Virus record (IMG/VR): IMGVR_UViG_3300020020_000163
Span: 1 to 22,482 of that record
Strand: one strand, 5' to 3'
DNA from: a virus
DNA: 22,482 bases
Under the pieces are notes generated by a model. It had not been told where the DNA came from. It was given only the letters and a program-made list of their open reading frames with translations, and searched no databases. The position numbers were made by a program, and so were the translations under genes. Positions 13,501-20,680 of the stretch are shown here, one piece after another; positions within the stretch are counted from its first letter, which is position 1; each line of letters begins with the position of its first letter.

Positions 13501-13739
13501 GTGAACAGGTCGATCGTCGCGACCGACGCCCGGTAGCGGCCCTGGTAGCTGTCCGCGCCCCTGGTGTAGTCGTAGCCGGTGAAGTAGCCGGTGATGTCGT
13601 GCCAGACGATCGCCGACCCGGCCGAAGGGTCGGCGATCTCCAGGACGTGGCGCCACTCACCCGCGCCGTGGACGAACCCGGCCGGCACACCTGCGGTCGC
13701 GACCGGCTCGGTGTCGACGAGGTTCTCGATCGTCGTCAC
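10596..13739 (-). CDS. Large tail tip / minor tail protein with Fn3-like and LamG-like regions, 1047 aa
   Basis: The start is GTG 13739, overlapping the tape measure stop as GTGA. Residues 1-430 resemble the core tail-tip (distal tail/tail-associated) proteins of actinophages, with FTGYDYTRGADSYQGRYRAS and LVIRPP as typical segments. About 442-535 looks like a fibronectin III module (VDDLTLVSVTDKTASFSW, LRPETGYQFEVRL), with a second, Cys-containing one at about 545-628. About 660-830 is LamG-like (TIACRIQTSTLPG, DYDLVLSHD, LKLYANGVVEG, AVWDRVLAI). Residues about 845-1047 form another beta-rich domain (LPAGWVPGQLAIAVMYSW). The protein likely forms the tail tip and contacts the host surface. 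The 3' part (about 10600-11100) is lower in GC, suggesting exchange of the receptor-binding end. Confidence 0.8.
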   Translation of the reverse strand: MTTIENLVDTEPVATAGVPAGFVHGAGEWRHVLEIADPSAGSAIVWHDITGYFTGYDYTRGADSYQGRYRASVATIDLFTDDDLLAPWNTDTTLVFGTNVELGPGLLIRSGFIRVDGGVVVEWNPRFTDKVESWGDASYSKGRVRQHTIVARDTLTSLVAVPLPARPEENWADRIGHFIADSGWPYGQLVHGAITAPGGAPIKLLAARPAQASAITELDATLDPAGLIWFTNRKGQLVIRPPVWDTFHTDALAGGAAGLPWFVPDTVVFHWGACAGEPGAAYAVDTDAINPFGLDKSELAVINHVVITTPASGSIPAHTYNDDDPISIQRHDRKTMQATWIAANDTAAGDLLAFRANAILQARPLTTTVDLDGFHPGPANIDIHDPLTIVHQNRAGGLEVTADGFMRSYRERVLPRGCDTNWSLEITADIAGAAAEGYMIAPVDDLTLVSVTDKTASFSWTNPAQVITPTHTQIRMLDATSAWDTVGYPITAAAWSHLRPETGYQFEVRLIREVDGIITHFSSIRSLAFETLEPAEPHVEEDPDDPGGGLIIKFPPPAPGCTLEWQLEQSDGISAWTVIDSGSLPSGSDLVYPTGALDPTKWYRMCSREVCSGTPGAWTCSEPFTIACLEPARLGTAPYNDADLFAYWPQVCAVDRIEEAVSNTPLTLGNAFASIGFVGSPSVPAMLSHGQGVIGSSTGPTPPSGSTDQTIACRIQTSTLPGPEQWLFQFGGMVISLRNSGAGFKVVGQARHSGGGTTEIVGSTVLALHTDYDLVLSHDVGGDLKLYANGVVEGTSAAVAARIASSTSIQLTAASWITDCAVWDRVLAITEIPGYVPVVAPAPVFVTATSTVIEAASLSTITLPLPAGWVPGQLAIAVMYSWGGSGAVMLDETGWTRVGTAISGRVGTIFHRILQAGDANPTFDYSSAVVNRHGYIVTYSGVGTVNELAPYYSGTTTVVSATPPPRTVADDNTILLCIPFVEFYGGCNMSAANGFTSRKTSGTVNNYGSTQVVEKEVDAGTHTFPTFTWGTGANSSRLSSIQLALVG

Positions 13740-15532
13740 GGGCTGGTCCGTGACCCGTTACGCGACAGGTAGATGTTCCCGGCGCCGACCGTCGCGGTCG
13801 GGGTCGTCCCGGGCGGGTAGATGATCGTCTGGTTGATCGTCGGCTGCGGGTTCGGGATCGCGTACGCGCCGAGCCTTGCGGCCTCCCCGGCCGACGTGGA
13901 CGTGGCGAGTACGACCGGGATCGTCAACGGGTTCGCGTTGAGCGCATCCTGCGCGTTGAGTATCGCCTGGTGGGTGTCGGGCGCGCCGAGCTTGGTCGGG
14001 ATGACGACACCGAAGTCGCGGAGCTCGTTCTGGATCACTGTCTGCGCCTGCTCCCCGGTGATCGACCCGGCCTCCAGCGCGAGCTTCAGGTTCGCGATCA
14101 GCGTCTTCTGCGCCCTCGTCGCGTCCCCACCGAACAGCCCCTCCAGGATCGCCAACTGCTGCTTCGCAAGCTCGACCTCGGACATCTCGATCGAGACCCT
14201 GATCTTCGCCTCGAGATCGTCGAGCCCGAGCAGCGTCGTGATCTCCGCCGATGTCAGCCCGGTCGCCTTGGCGAGCGAATCGACGAACCCTTTGGCGATC
14301 GCCTGCGCGGCGGCCGGCCCGGACTCGGCGAACACGGCGGCGACGTTCTCCTGGATCGGGCCGCGGAGCTTGCCGATCTTGTCGAGGAAGTCGTCGGCGT
14401 TGACGTCGTTCGGGTCGAACAGGTTCGGGAGCCCGCCCGGCTGCTTGTTGAACCACTCGACGAAGTCACGCATCTCCTGATGCAGCTTCTGTGCTTTCGT
14501 CAGCGTGTCGATCGGCTCGTTGCCGGTTTCGAACAGCTTGTTGAGCGCGTCCTCTTCGATCGAGTCGATCGTGTCGGCCAGGTCGCGCAGCGACAGCTCC
14601 GAGTCCACGACGGCGCGATCGAAGTCCTCCTGCGCCGCAACGACACCGAGCAGTCCCGCCTGGTGCTCCAGGTGCATCTCCGACGTCGTCTTGAACGAGT
14701 CGTTGTACTTGTCGACGATCGTGGTGCCCTTGTCGACCGTGGTGTTGAAGAACTGCTGTGAGATCGCCGCGGCCCGGGTGCCCAGGGCGAGCTTGCCCCG
14801 CGCCTGGAGCAGTGCGGAGTAGACGTCGAGGACATCTTCGGCGTTCTGGCCGTCGGCGATCATCGCCTCGGCCCACGCCTTGAGGTCCTTCGTGTTGTCG
14901 GCGGCGATGTCGGAGAACTCGTCGACGTCGATACCGAGCGACACGACCTTGTCGGTGATGTCCCGCATCACCGTGTCGTCACCCCACGGCAGCGCGGCGA
15001 GGGCGGACTCACCGAAGTCGCGAACCGTCACCTTGCCGGCCTCGGTCAGCTCTGCCTTCAACGCCTCGACCGCGGTCTTGCCTTCGAGCAGCGCGTCCTT
15101 GAACGCCTCGACCTGCTCGGTGTCGAACGCGTCGGCTTCGGCGAGCACCGCCATCTGCGCGGTGATCTGCTCGATCGCCGCGGCGACGCCGGCCATCCCA
15201 CCGGCGGTGACAGCCAGCCCCTTGAGGGCGATGTCGCCCTCGGTGGCGTACTCGGCGAACTGGCCGAGCGCGACCCCTGCCGACCCGGTGACACCGGCGA
15301 GCTGACCGAGGTCCTGACTGGCGTTCCCGGCGAAGTTCGCCATCACGCCGCCGGTCTTGTTCGTCGTCCGGCCGAGGTCTTCCATCTTGCGCGTCGCCGC
15401 GTCGGTGTCGGCGTCGACCGCGATCTCGGCCGTCATCGCATCGAGTTCCTTCACCTCCCCTTCGATGCGCTCGAGGTCGCGGGTGATCTTGTCGTCGACC
15501 CCGATCTCGACTTCGATCTTCTTGCGGGCCAT
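13736..15532 (-). CDS. Tail tape measure protein, 598 aa
   Basis: The start is ATG 15532, overlapping the previous stop as TGATG. The protein begins with a charged helix (ITRDLERIEGEVKELDAM). It then has an Ala/Gly-rich hydrophobic segment around residues 75-125 (TGSAGVALGQFAEYATEG, AGGMAGVAAAIEQ) and long helical regions including EDFDRAVVDSELSLRDLAD. This is typical of tape measure proteins, which set tail length and are expelled during DNA injection. At about 1.5 angstrom per residue its length predicts a tail near 90 nm, short to medium for a siphovirus. No peptidase or lysozyme motif was seen. The end (TINQTIIYPPG) matches a strand found at the tail tip end of many tape measures. Confidence 0.85.
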   Translation of the reverse strand: MARKKIEVEIGVDDKITRDLERIEGEVKELDAMTAEIAVDADTDAATRKMEDLGRTTNKTGGVMANFAGNASQDLGQLAGVTGSAGVALGQFAEYATEGDIALKGLAVTAGGMAGVAAAIEQITAQMAVLAEADAFDTEQVEAFKDALLEGKTAVEALKAELTEAGKVTVRDFGESALAALPWGDDTVMRDITDKVVSLGIDVDEFSDIAADNTKDLKAWAEAMIADGQNAEDVLDVYSALLQARGKLALGTRAAAISQQFFNTTVDKGTTIVDKYNDSFKTTSEMHLEHQAGLLGVVAAQEDFDRAVVDSELSLRDLADTIDSIEEDALNKLFETGNEPIDTLTKAQKLHQEMRDFVEWFNKQPGGLPNLFDPNDVNADDFLDKIGKLRGPIQENVAAVFAESGPAAAQAIAKGFVDSLAKATGLTSAEITTLLGLDDLEAKIRVSIEMSEVELAKQQLAILEGLFGGDATRAQKTLIANLKLALEAGSITGEQAQTVIQNELRDFGVVIPTKLGAPDTHQAILNAQDALNANPLTIPVVLATSTSAGEAARLGAYAIPNPQPTINQTIIYPPGTTPTATVGAGNIYLSRNGSRTSP

Positions 15533-15972
15533 CAGCGGATGCTCCGATCGACCAGCGCATCGGTCGTCTTGAACAGGACCGCGTCAGCGTCAGCGACGAG
15601 CCGGTCCCAGCGGCCGTCGCCCTTCGTCGGGGTGTGGATCGTGACGTGCGAGTAGACCGCGTTGATCCGGCCGGACAGCTTCATCGCCTGCTTGAGGCGC
15701 GGCCGGATCTCGTACCCGCCGCGGCGCCCGTAGGACTTGATCGACCACGCCCCGGCGGGCACCCCGGCGAGCACCGCGTCGGCGCCATCATCGGTGACGC
15801 GCTTGGAACGGACCTTGCTGGTCAGCTTGACGACGCGCCCGTTGACGCGCATGTGCCCGCCGACCCGTTCAGATCGTGGGACGAACCAGCGTGCCGTCTG
15901 GGTGACTGCGGCCGCCGGGACAGCTTCGATCCTGCGGGCCAGCGCTGCGAGCTCTGCTGCTGCGCCGGTCAT
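15532..15972 (-). CDS. Basic tail/neck protein of unknown role, 146 aa
   Basis: The protein has 146 residues from ATG 15972, ten bases after the tail tube stop. It is basic (WFVPRSERVGGHMRVNGR, LTSKVRSKRVTDDG, EIRPRLKQAM) and ends with DALVDRSIR. It occupies the position where two frameshift-linked tail assembly chaperones usually sit, between tail tube and tape measure, but it does not resemble them. The general pattern is closer to HK97 gp10-like tail completion proteins. The role is not settled; tail completion is the best guess. Confidence 0.5.
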   Translation of the reverse strand: MTGAAAELAALARRIEAVPAAAVTQTARWFVPRSERVGGHMRVNGRVVKLTSKVRSKRVTDDGADAVLAGVPAGAWSIKSYGRRGGYEIRPRLKQAMKLSGRINAVYSHVTIHTPTKGDGRWDRLVADADAVLFKTTDALVDRSIR

Positions 15973-15982
15973 GTCGACCGGC

Positions 15983-16480
15983 CTAGGCGTTGGCGGGTTC
16001 GGTTTGCCTCTTGCCCTTCGCCGCCCGCGCCTCCCGGGCCTCCAGGGCCGTCGGTGACGCGGTCAACGTCGGCGGCTCAAGCAGCGGCCAACGTTGCGTC
16101 GTGACCTGCCACGCCGCACCCGGGTCGCCACCGAACGCGGTCGCGGTGACGTAGCACGAGCCCGACATGGACGGCACCGCGGCCGGGTTCGCCGATGTGA
16201 ACTCGAAGTCACACAGCGCCCCATCGTTGGTGAGCGTGAACTCCGACAGGCTCGGGGTGTTCCCCCAATCCTGCAGGAAGCTGATCACCATCGCCCACGA
16301 CGACGCGCCGGGCGTGTCGTGCGGTGCGTTGCAATAGGTCCCCGGCGTCGTCGTGTTGTTCTGTGTCGGCTCGAGCACGATGTTGGTCACCTGGCAGCCG
16401 TACTCGACCAACGGTGTGATGCCCTCGAGGGCGATCTTGATCGTGCCGGCATTGTTCGGGTTGATCTCATAGACGGGCAC
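15983..16480 (-). CDS. Major tail tube protein, 165 aa
   Basis: The start is GTG 16480, with a strong GAGGAGG six bases upstream, suggesting high expression. The sequence has a tube-type beta organisation: GTIKIALEGITPLVEYGCQV, SLSEFTLTNDGALCDFEFTS, SGSCYVTATAFGGDPGAAWQ and VTTQRWPLLEPPT. A polar tail ends the protein. Position after the terminator-like gene and before the tape measure, size and ribosome site all fit the protein that polymerises into the tail tube. Two cysteines in the core are somewhat unusual for a phage protein. Confidence 0.75.
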   Translation of the reverse strand: MPVYEINPNNAGTIKIALEGITPLVEYGCQVTNIVLEPTQNNTTTPGTYCNAPHDTPGASSWAMVISFLQDWGNTPSLSEFTLTNDGALCDFEFTSANPAAVPSMSGSCYVTATAFGGDPGAAWQVTTQRWPLLEPPTLTASPTALEAREARAAKGKRQTEPANA

Positions 16481-16491
16481 TCAGGGCCTCC

Positions 16492-16881
16492 TCAGGGGCA
16501 GAGATCAGCATCTGACGTGAAGCTGATCGGGATGGTTCTCGCTAGGGCGGGAGGTTCTCCCGTGTCCGCGCCTCCGGTGGAGGCGAAGATCAACGGGCCG
16601 TCGAACCTCACTTGGGATGGGATCAGGGATTGCAGGACGATCGCCTCGAGCTCGACCAGCAGCTCGTACTGGCCGACCTGGTTGTTGCGTGGCACGACGC
16701 AGGTGACGTCGAACCCGTAGCGGAGCGTGCGGTTGCCGTCACCGAGGACGTCGTCGGATGGGGCGAGCACGACGCAGGGCAGCACCGAGATCGGGGTGCC
16801 CGGCAGCACGACGGGGATCTTGTACTTGCCGGCCTCGACGAGTCCGTCGGCGATGAGCTTGCGCAGGTCGGCGACATTCAC
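16492..16881 (-). CDS. Tail terminator / head-tail joining protein, 129 aa
   Basis: The start is GTG 16881, overlapping the adaptor stop as GTGA. The sequence has an N-terminal helix (VADLRKLIADGLVEAG), then PVVLPGTPISVLPCVVLAPS, RTLRYGFDVTCVVPRN and a helix (YELLVELEAIVLQSL). This alternation and the proximity to the tail tube match tail terminator or tail completion proteins (gpU/gp17-like), which cap the tube and join it to the head. Assignment is from pattern and gene order. Confidence 0.6.
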   Translation of the reverse strand: MNVADLRKLIADGLVEAGKYKIPVVLPGTPISVLPCVVLAPSDDVLGDGNRTLRYGFDVTCVVPRNNQVGQYELLVELEAIVLQSLIPSQVRFDGPLIFASTGGADTGEPPALARTIPISFTSDADLCP

Positions 16882-17237
16882 CCGATTCCCCAGCTGACCT
16901 GAAGGTGCAGGAAGTAGTGCCGCCAGTGCTTGAACAGGTGCTCGGGTTGGAAGACCGGCGCGAAGCTGGCGTCAGCGACGGCGACCTGCGCGCCGTTCGG
17001 TGAGAACGCGTCGAGGTAGAGCCGCTCGGCGAACCCGACGAGACCGGTCACCGCCAGCGCGTCGTCGGGGAGACCGACCTCCCCACGGCCGGTCCACTCG
17101 ATGACGTACAGGACCGCGGCGTCGACAGCGTTCTCGATCCAGGCGTCCTCCTCGGTGGAGGAGTGGACGTTGACGGCGACCCGGTCGACGATCTCGGGAA
17201 CACGCGTCTCGATCTCGCCGACCACGATCACCGCCAT
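16878..17237 (-). CDS. Head-tail adaptor (connector) protein, 119 aa
   Basis: ATG 17237 was chosen as start because it forms a TGATG overlap with the previous stop; an in-frame GTG lies just upstream at 17240. The helical content (VPEIVDRVAVNV, EEDAWIENAVDAAVLYVIEW, TGLVGFAERLYLDAF) and the C-terminal LFKHWRHYFLHLQV match the gp6-like head-tail connector proteins that dock under the portal. Its place two genes after the capsid supports this. Confidence 0.7.
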   Translation of the reverse strand: MAVIVVGEIETRVPEIVDRVAVNVHSSTEEDAWIENAVDAAVLYVIEWTGRGEVGLPDDALAVTGLVGFAERLYLDAFSPNGAQVAVADASFAPVFQPEHLFKHWRHYFLHLQVSWGIG

Positions 17238-17461
17238 CACTCGTCCTCGTCGTCCTCGCGCAGTGATGCCCGGTTCTTCCCGGCGCGCTCGGCAGCGAGC
17301 ACGGCGTCGCGCTCGTCGGGGTGTTCGTCGAGGTACGCCTCGACCTCGGCGACGGTGTGGGCGCCCGGGTCGAACGTGTCGCCCTCCGGTGGCGCCTCGG
17401 CGTCACCCCAGATGGGGGCGAGCCCGACGGCCTCTCGGTTCGGATCGTCGAAGAACGTCAT
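17237..17461 (-). CDS. Small acidic protein between capsid and connector, 74 aa
   Basis: The true gene starts at ATG 17461, overlapping the capsid stop as ATGA; a longer frame through this region is a shadow. The product is acidic and Pro/Glu-rich (GLAPIWGDAEAPPEGDTF, AEVEAYLDEHPDERDAVLAA) and ends REDDEDE. The central helix around 37-62 resembles short SAP-like or E3-binding-like helix pairs seen in small phage head proteins at this position. Function unknown; a head-joining or decoration role is a guess. Confidence 0.65.
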   Translation of the reverse strand: MTFFDDPNREAVGLAPIWGDAEAPPEGDTFDPGAHTVAEVEAYLDEHPDERDAVLAAERAGKNRASLREDDEDE

Positions 17462-18660
17462 GCCGTGGTCACCCGGACGATCCCGGCCGGCTCGATCACG
17501 ACGACGTCGAAGTCGCCTGCGTAGCCGACCTGGACACCCCAGACGGACGGCTCGACGACTTGCAGGTTCCCGTACTTGTACTCGAACGCCTTCACCGCGG
17601 AGGTCGAGTAGACGAGGATCGTGTCGGTCGCCAGACCGGCGGACATGATCACGGTCAGCCCGGAGATCGTGCCCTGCTCGCCCTGGCCGATGCTCCCGAC
17701 CGGGAACCCGGTCGAGTAGGCGTTCGTCGGATTGATGTTCGGGAACAGCGGCCCGATGATCCCGAGCTGATCCGGGGACACCGCGACGACCGTGCGCCCT
17801 TGTCCCTTCGTCGCCGCGAACACGGTGCCGGCTGCACCCCAGATCGCGGTCGCGATGTTCGCCCCGGTCGGTGTCGCCGGGATCACCGGCCCGACGGTCG
17901 CCGCGGCGGTCATCACTGCGCCGACTTCTTCCTCGGTCTCGATCGCGTACTGGCCGGCGAGATCGGCGATGACCATGTCGAGGATGGATGGTGAGCTGCG
18001 GTTGATGTCCTGCTTGGAGACGTTCACGTAGCCGCCGAAGGTGTCCGCACCGAGCGCCGTCTTCGTGATGGTCATCTTGCGGCTGGCGAGCTCGGTCTTC
18101 TCGCCGGCCTGCTTGGCGACCAGGGTGTGCTGGGTGACCCGGGCGTAGGACCACGCGCCCGAGCCGAGATCGGTCGGCCCGATCGTGTTCACGATCGGAC
18201 GAGCGATCTGGATGTAGTCGACGAGCGGGCCGACGATCGTCTCCGGCAGCAGCCCCGGGTTGTCGGCCGTCGTCTGGTGGGCGGCGACGCGGTGGAAGAC
18301 GTCGAGCCGGTTACGCGAGTCCTCGTCGCCGAGCTGCGCGTAGTACATCTCGGCGATGTAGGCGCCGGCGGTCCGGTATTCGACCTTCGCCGCCTGCGGG
18401 TTGCGGGCGTTGGCATACATGCCGACGAGCTCCTGCGTCCGGGCTCGGGACTCGATCGCGATCCGGGCGCCCTCCTGGAGCGGCTTCATCTGGGTGGAGA
18501 TGGCCTGCATCCGGTCACGGGTCCGGGTGTACAGCTCGGTCTCCTCGGCGGTCATGTCCCGGCCGGCGGTCTCCGCGGCCTCGACGAGCCCGTCCATGAA
18601 CGTGCGCTTCTCTTCGAGCTCGGCCTGGAAACGGGCGAGCATGGCATCGGTCGCGGACAT
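17458..18660 (-). CDS. Major capsid protein, HK97 fold, 400 aa
   Basis: The start is ATG 18660, with GGGAG six bases upstream. Residues 1-80 are a charged coiled coil (LARFQAELEEKRTFMDGLVE, TELYTRTRDRMQAISTQ), the delta-domain scaffold normally cut off by the prohead protease. The HK97 fold follows: PGLLPETIVGPLVDYIQIAR, TKTALGADTFGGYVNVSKQD, SILDMVIADLAGQYA and a C-terminal VGYAGDFDVVVIEPAG. Presence of a delta domain fits the adjacent protease and the lack of a separate scaffold gene. The gene has its own leader with a possible switchable hairpin, described separately. Confidence 0.9.
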   Translation of the reverse strand: MSATDAMLARFQAELEEKRTFMDGLVEAAETAGRDMTAEETELYTRTRDRMQAISTQMKPLQEGARIAIESRARTQELVGMYANARNPQAAKVEYRTAGAYIAEMYYAQLGDEDSRNRLDVFHRVAAHQTTADNPGLLPETIVGPLVDYIQIARPIVNTIGPTDLGSGAWSYARVTQHTLVAKQAGEKTELASRKMTITKTALGADTFGGYVNVSKQDINRSSPSILDMVIADLAGQYAIETEEEVGAVMTAAATVGPVIPATPTGANIATAIWGAAGTVFAATKGQGRTVVAVSPDQLGIIGPLFPNINPTNAYSTGFPVGSIGQGEQGTISGLTVIMSAGLATDTILVYSTSAVKAFEYKYGNLQVVEPSVWGVQVGYAGDFDVVVIEPAGIVRVTTA

Positions 18661-18666
18661 CAGCGA

Positions 18667-18705
18667 CTCCCTTCGGAAAATCAGAAACGGAAATGGTTTC
18701 CGAAG
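18667..18705 (-). promoter_or_regulatory. Capsid leader with alternative hairpins next to the ribosome site
   Basis: In the 127-base gap before the capsid gene the transcript contains CUUCGGAAA (18705-18697) and UUUCCGAAG (18679-18671), a 9 bp inverted repeat. The second arm runs straight into the GGGAG ribosome site (18671-18667). A competing inner stem pairs CGGAAA with UUUCCG (18702-18688) with a 3-base loop. The two share CGGAAA, so only one can form. The outer stem would pull in the bases beside the ribosome site and the inner one leaves it free. A small separate stem CGAGG/CCTCG lies at 18756-18769. Function in capsid dosage is inference. Confidence 0.45.
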
Positions 18706-18787
18706 TCCGGCGACATCGCTTCGCTCGATCCGGCAGCAGTACCTGGCTACTCGCCCGAGGGTCTCCTCGACTTACGTGATGCGGATG

Positions 18788-19378
18788 TTAGACCGCGGGT
18801 GCGACGAGGTCAATCCCGGCCCGCTCCGCCATCATCTCCAGCCGGATGCGGTCCAGGTTCGGCGTCGCCGTCCGCACCACCGGCACGCCCCCGGCAGTGC
18901 GGACCGCGAGCACTTTGGCGCCCTTGTACGCCGGGTCGCCGGTCAACGCGATGTGGACGAGCTTGGCCCGGGTGACCTTGCGCGAGCGCCGGTCGGTCGA
19001 CCACTGCTCGCCACCGGAGAGCACACCGAAGCCGACGGACGAGCCGATCAGCCCGTCGTCGGCGAGCTCGAGGAAGTCGTTGCCGGCGGCGGTGCGCGAG
19101 ATCCGCAACTCGGCACGCAGCCCGCGAGGGTCCTTCGGGTGCAGCGCGACGACCCGGCCGAGCGGGCTTTCGAGGTCGTGGGCCCGGTTCACTGTGACCT
19201 CACCGTGAACACCGGCGAACGCTTCACGATCGAACGACTCGGTGATCCAGCGACCGCGGTACTCGACCTCGGTCGGCTCGTCATAGGGCACCGCGATGAG
19301 GTCGATCATGCGTTGCGCGTGGCGGACCTCGAGCGTCGACGCCTTGCGGTACTCGATCGGGTGGTCGGTGTCAGCCAT
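18788..19378 (-). CDS. HK97-type prohead protease, 196 aa
   Basis: The start is ATG 19378, overlapping the portal stop as TAATG. The catalytic elements are visible: H67 in VTVNRAHDLESPLGR and serine in LIGSSVGFG at 113-114, with RAKLVHIALTGDPAYKGA at about 138-155 closing the core. These enzymes (peptidase family U35/S78) cleave the scaffold part of the capsid protein and themselves during head maturation. The gene precedes the capsid as usual. Length fits the family. Confidence 0.88.
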   Translation of the reverse strand: MADTDHPIEYRKASTLEVRHAQRMIDLIAVPYDEPTEVEYRGRWITESFDREAFAGVHGEVTVNRAHDLESPLGRVVALHPKDPRGLRAELRISRTAAGNDFLELADDGLIGSSVGFGVLSGGEQWSTDRRSRKVTRAKLVHIALTGDPAYKGAKVLAVRTAGGVPVVRTATPNLDRIRLEMMAERAGIDLVAPAV

Positions 19379-20646
19379 TAGGTCAGGACCTCCGCAGGGG
19401 TGAGTGTCACCGGCGCCCGACCGGAGATCACGAAACGTTCCAGCTGGCGAACCTCGTCGGGCGTGATCGCACCGATCCGGGTCAGGATGTCGTAGACCTG
19501 CGCCCGCTCCAGCGGGCCCGGGCGGACGTACTCGTCACGGTTCAGCTCGACGTCGGTGCCGCGTGGCAGCGCCCACTGCGACAGCGCGGCGACGACCGGG
19601 TCGACCTTCGGCTTGAGCCCGGCACGCCAGTGGTAGTCGAACAGCGCCTCGACGTTCGAGTAGGTCATCGAGTCACCCCCGGACGGCAGCCCGACGAGGA
19701 ACGGCGGCACCCCCAACAGGACCGCGATCCGGCTGTCGGTGTAGCGCGACAGGTCGAGCAGCGCCATGTCCTCCGGGGAGATCTGCAGCTGCTCGATCTC
19801 GATCCCGCCGGACAGGATCGCCGGCATCCCGAGCGAGTTCATCCGCGACTCCCACCACTGCGACTGCAGCGCCGCGGCCTGCGTCGCGGTCAGCTCCTCC
19901 GGGTGCGTGATCACGTAGTACGGGACGCCACCCGACTCGACGACCCGGCTCGCGTAGCGCTGCAGCAGTCCGGCGGCGACCATCCTGGTCCGCCCGGCGT
20001 CGAGCGGGCCGACACCGTGCGCGCCCGATGATGTCGACTTGTAGCGGATGTGCAGCAGGTCGGCACCCGGGTCGATCGAACCGATCCGGTACTCGCGGCG
20101 ACCGTCCGAGCCGAGCTCGACCTCGACCAGCCACGGCTCGAGGACATGGAACCGGGCCGGGTACCCGTCGGCGTAACGCGCCGTGCAGATCACGAACGCC
20201 TCACCCATCTGGTAGTCCCACCACAGCTGTTTGGCGAACTCGTGCCAGGACGTGTACAGCTCCGGGTCCGGGTTCGCCATCCACGACGGCGGGCGGACGA
20301 GCTCGCCGCCGGTCAGCGTGTACGGCGGCATCGTGGCGATGATCGAGGCGTTCAGGTCGAGACACATCCAGGCGGTGTCGACGAGATTCTCGAACTGGCC
20401 GAGGATGGGTGTCGCCCATTCCGCCGGCCAGCCCGACCATGGCGACGCGGTGAACCGTGTCGGCCCGCGGGGTGTGCCCTCGGCCTCGACGATCTCCAGC
20501 CCGTGCGGGTCGCCCGGCGTGTAGTCGGGGACACCAACCGACGCGGGCGGGACACCGGGAGGGTTCTCGTTCGGCGTCACCGGTGTCGTCGATGTGGCGG
20601 TCTTCGACGGGCGAAGTGATCGCTCTTCGCTCCGAAACAGCCCCAC
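19378..20646 (-). CDS. Portal protein, HK97 family, 422 aa
   Basis: The start is GTG 20646. Typical portal segments are WMCLDLNASIIATMPPYTL at about 92-110, a central LLHIRYKSTSSGAHGVGPL, the helical QAAALQSQWWESRMNSLG, and the C-terminal TDSRIAVLLGVPPFLVGLP followed by SNVEALFDYHWRAGLKPKVD. The protein forms the dodecameric ring at one vertex through which DNA is packaged and ejected. The N-terminal ~60 residues are Pro/Thr-rich and likely disordered. Position between terminase and protease is canonical. Confidence 0.92.
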   Translation of the reverse strand: MGLFRSEERSLRPSKTATSTTPVTPNENPPGVPPASVGVPDYTPGDPHGLEIVEAEGTPRGPTRFTASPWSGWPAEWATPILGQFENLVDTAWMCLDLNASIIATMPPYTLTGGELVRPPSWMANPDPELYTSWHEFAKQLWWDYQMGEAFVICTARYADGYPARFHVLEPWLVEVELGSDGRREYRIGSIDPGADLLHIRYKSTSSGAHGVGPLDAGRTRMVAAGLLQRYASRVVESGGVPYYVITHPEELTATQAAALQSQWWESRMNSLGMPAILSGGIEIEQLQISPEDMALLDLSRYTDSRIAVLLGVPPFLVGLPSGGDSMTYSNVEALFDYHWRAGLKPKVDPVVAALSQWALPRGTDVELNRDEYVRPGPLERAQVYDILTRIGAITPDEVRQLERFVISGRAPVTLTPAEVLT

Positions 20647-20664
20647 GGGCCACCACTATCGCAG

Positions 20665-20673
20665 TTATCCACA
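20665..20673 (+). promoter_or_regulatory. Consensus DnaA box between terminase and portal
   Basis: TTATCCACA lies in the 34-base gap between terL and the portal gene. It is a perfect DnaA box, but single, and no cluster surrounds it. It may be chance. Confidence 0.25.
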
Positions 20674-20680
20674 GCCCTGG

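Noticed and set aside
17462-18154. N-terminal extension of the 74-aa gene into the capsid gene
   Set aside because: It is an out-of-frame reading of the capsid gene. The ATGA overlap at 17461 marks the true start.
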